A program made the translations under genes and the position numbers. The notes under the pieces are model-generated. The model worked only from the letters and a program-made list of their open reading frames with translations, did no database searches and was not told where the DNA came from. Below, one piece after another: positions 64,000 to 64,000 of a stretch of DNA of 64,000 nucleotides. Where the stretch lies: assembly GCF_010686725.1 (NCBI RefSeq), contig NZ_JAAGWZ010000003.1, forward strand, positions 294,352 to 358,351. Reading direction: 5' to 3'. How positions within the stretch are numbered: position 1 is the first letter of the stretch; the number at the start of each line of letters is the position of its first letter. This DNA is from Galbitalea soli (GTDB lineage Bacteria; Actinomycetota; Actinomycetes; Actinomycetales; Microbacteriaceae).

Positions 64000-64000
64000 T

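Overview
The window is high-GC DNA with densely packed, translationally coupled genes: many ATGA, GTGA and TGATG overlaps and frequent GTG starts. It carries many LacI-controlled carbohydrate ABC operons. Together with the family make-up (SorC regulator, siroheme sulfite reductase with CysHDN, split transketolase, MenB) this points to a soil- or plant-associated actinobacterium, most likely of the Microbacteriaceae. The taxonomy is inferred from style and gene content only; no search was run. No rRNA, CRISPR array, complete insertion sequence or prophage was seen. One tRNA is present, tRNA-Ser(CGA).

Layout: 1-2.4 kb holds a membrane protein end, tRNA-Ser, and an AT-richer insert with an AbiEi/AbiEii-like toxin-antitoxin pair. 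2.4-5.0 kb holds small redox and regulator genes (TetR, NAD(P)-binding protein, VOC protein, and MarR with two identical operators). 5.0-11.6 kb is a LacI-controlled sugar ABC operon with a GH32/GH68-like enzyme and an esterase-like serine hydrolase. 11.8-19.3 kb is a seven-gene sulfur operon (sirA-cysH-cysD-cysN plus an SsuABC-type transporter). 19.3-20.75 kb is a repeat-rich intergenic stretch. 20.75-23.4 kb is an ABC exporter preceded by a coupled 31-codon ORF. 23.5-29.9 kb is a LacI-controlled ABC importer with a GH127 beta-L-arabinofuranosidase. 29.9-35.3 kb is a minus-strand cluster matching D-apiose catabolism: split transketolase, FGGY kinase, TIM-barrel isomerase, SorC regulator. A nucleoside hydrolase-like gene diverges from it. 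36.3-50.2 kb is a TetR-controlled oligopeptide-type ABC transporter (with a permease-ATPase fusion) in one operon with GH42, GH3, GH43 and a DUF5060/apiosidase-like hydrolase. 50.2-52.7 kb has GNAT, MenB and a cytochrome b-type membrane protein. 52.8-61.4 kb is a purine-nucleoside salvage locus: two LacI paralogs, amidotransferase-like protein, adenosine deaminase, SsuA-type transporter with a double permease, and DeoD. 61.5-64 kb has a GAF histidine kinase and a response regulator.

Most of the window can be read as a plant cell-wall and nucleoside scavenging region. Arabinofuranose, galactose, xylose/arabinose and perhaps apiose residues are imported or released and then degraded, and sulfur and purines are salvaged. 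The most striking anomaly is at the right edge. The response regulator loses its C-terminal wing and runs into the last 29 codons of an ATP synthase delta subunit (atpH), followed by the expected start of atpA. This is either an assembly join or a drastic rearrangement.
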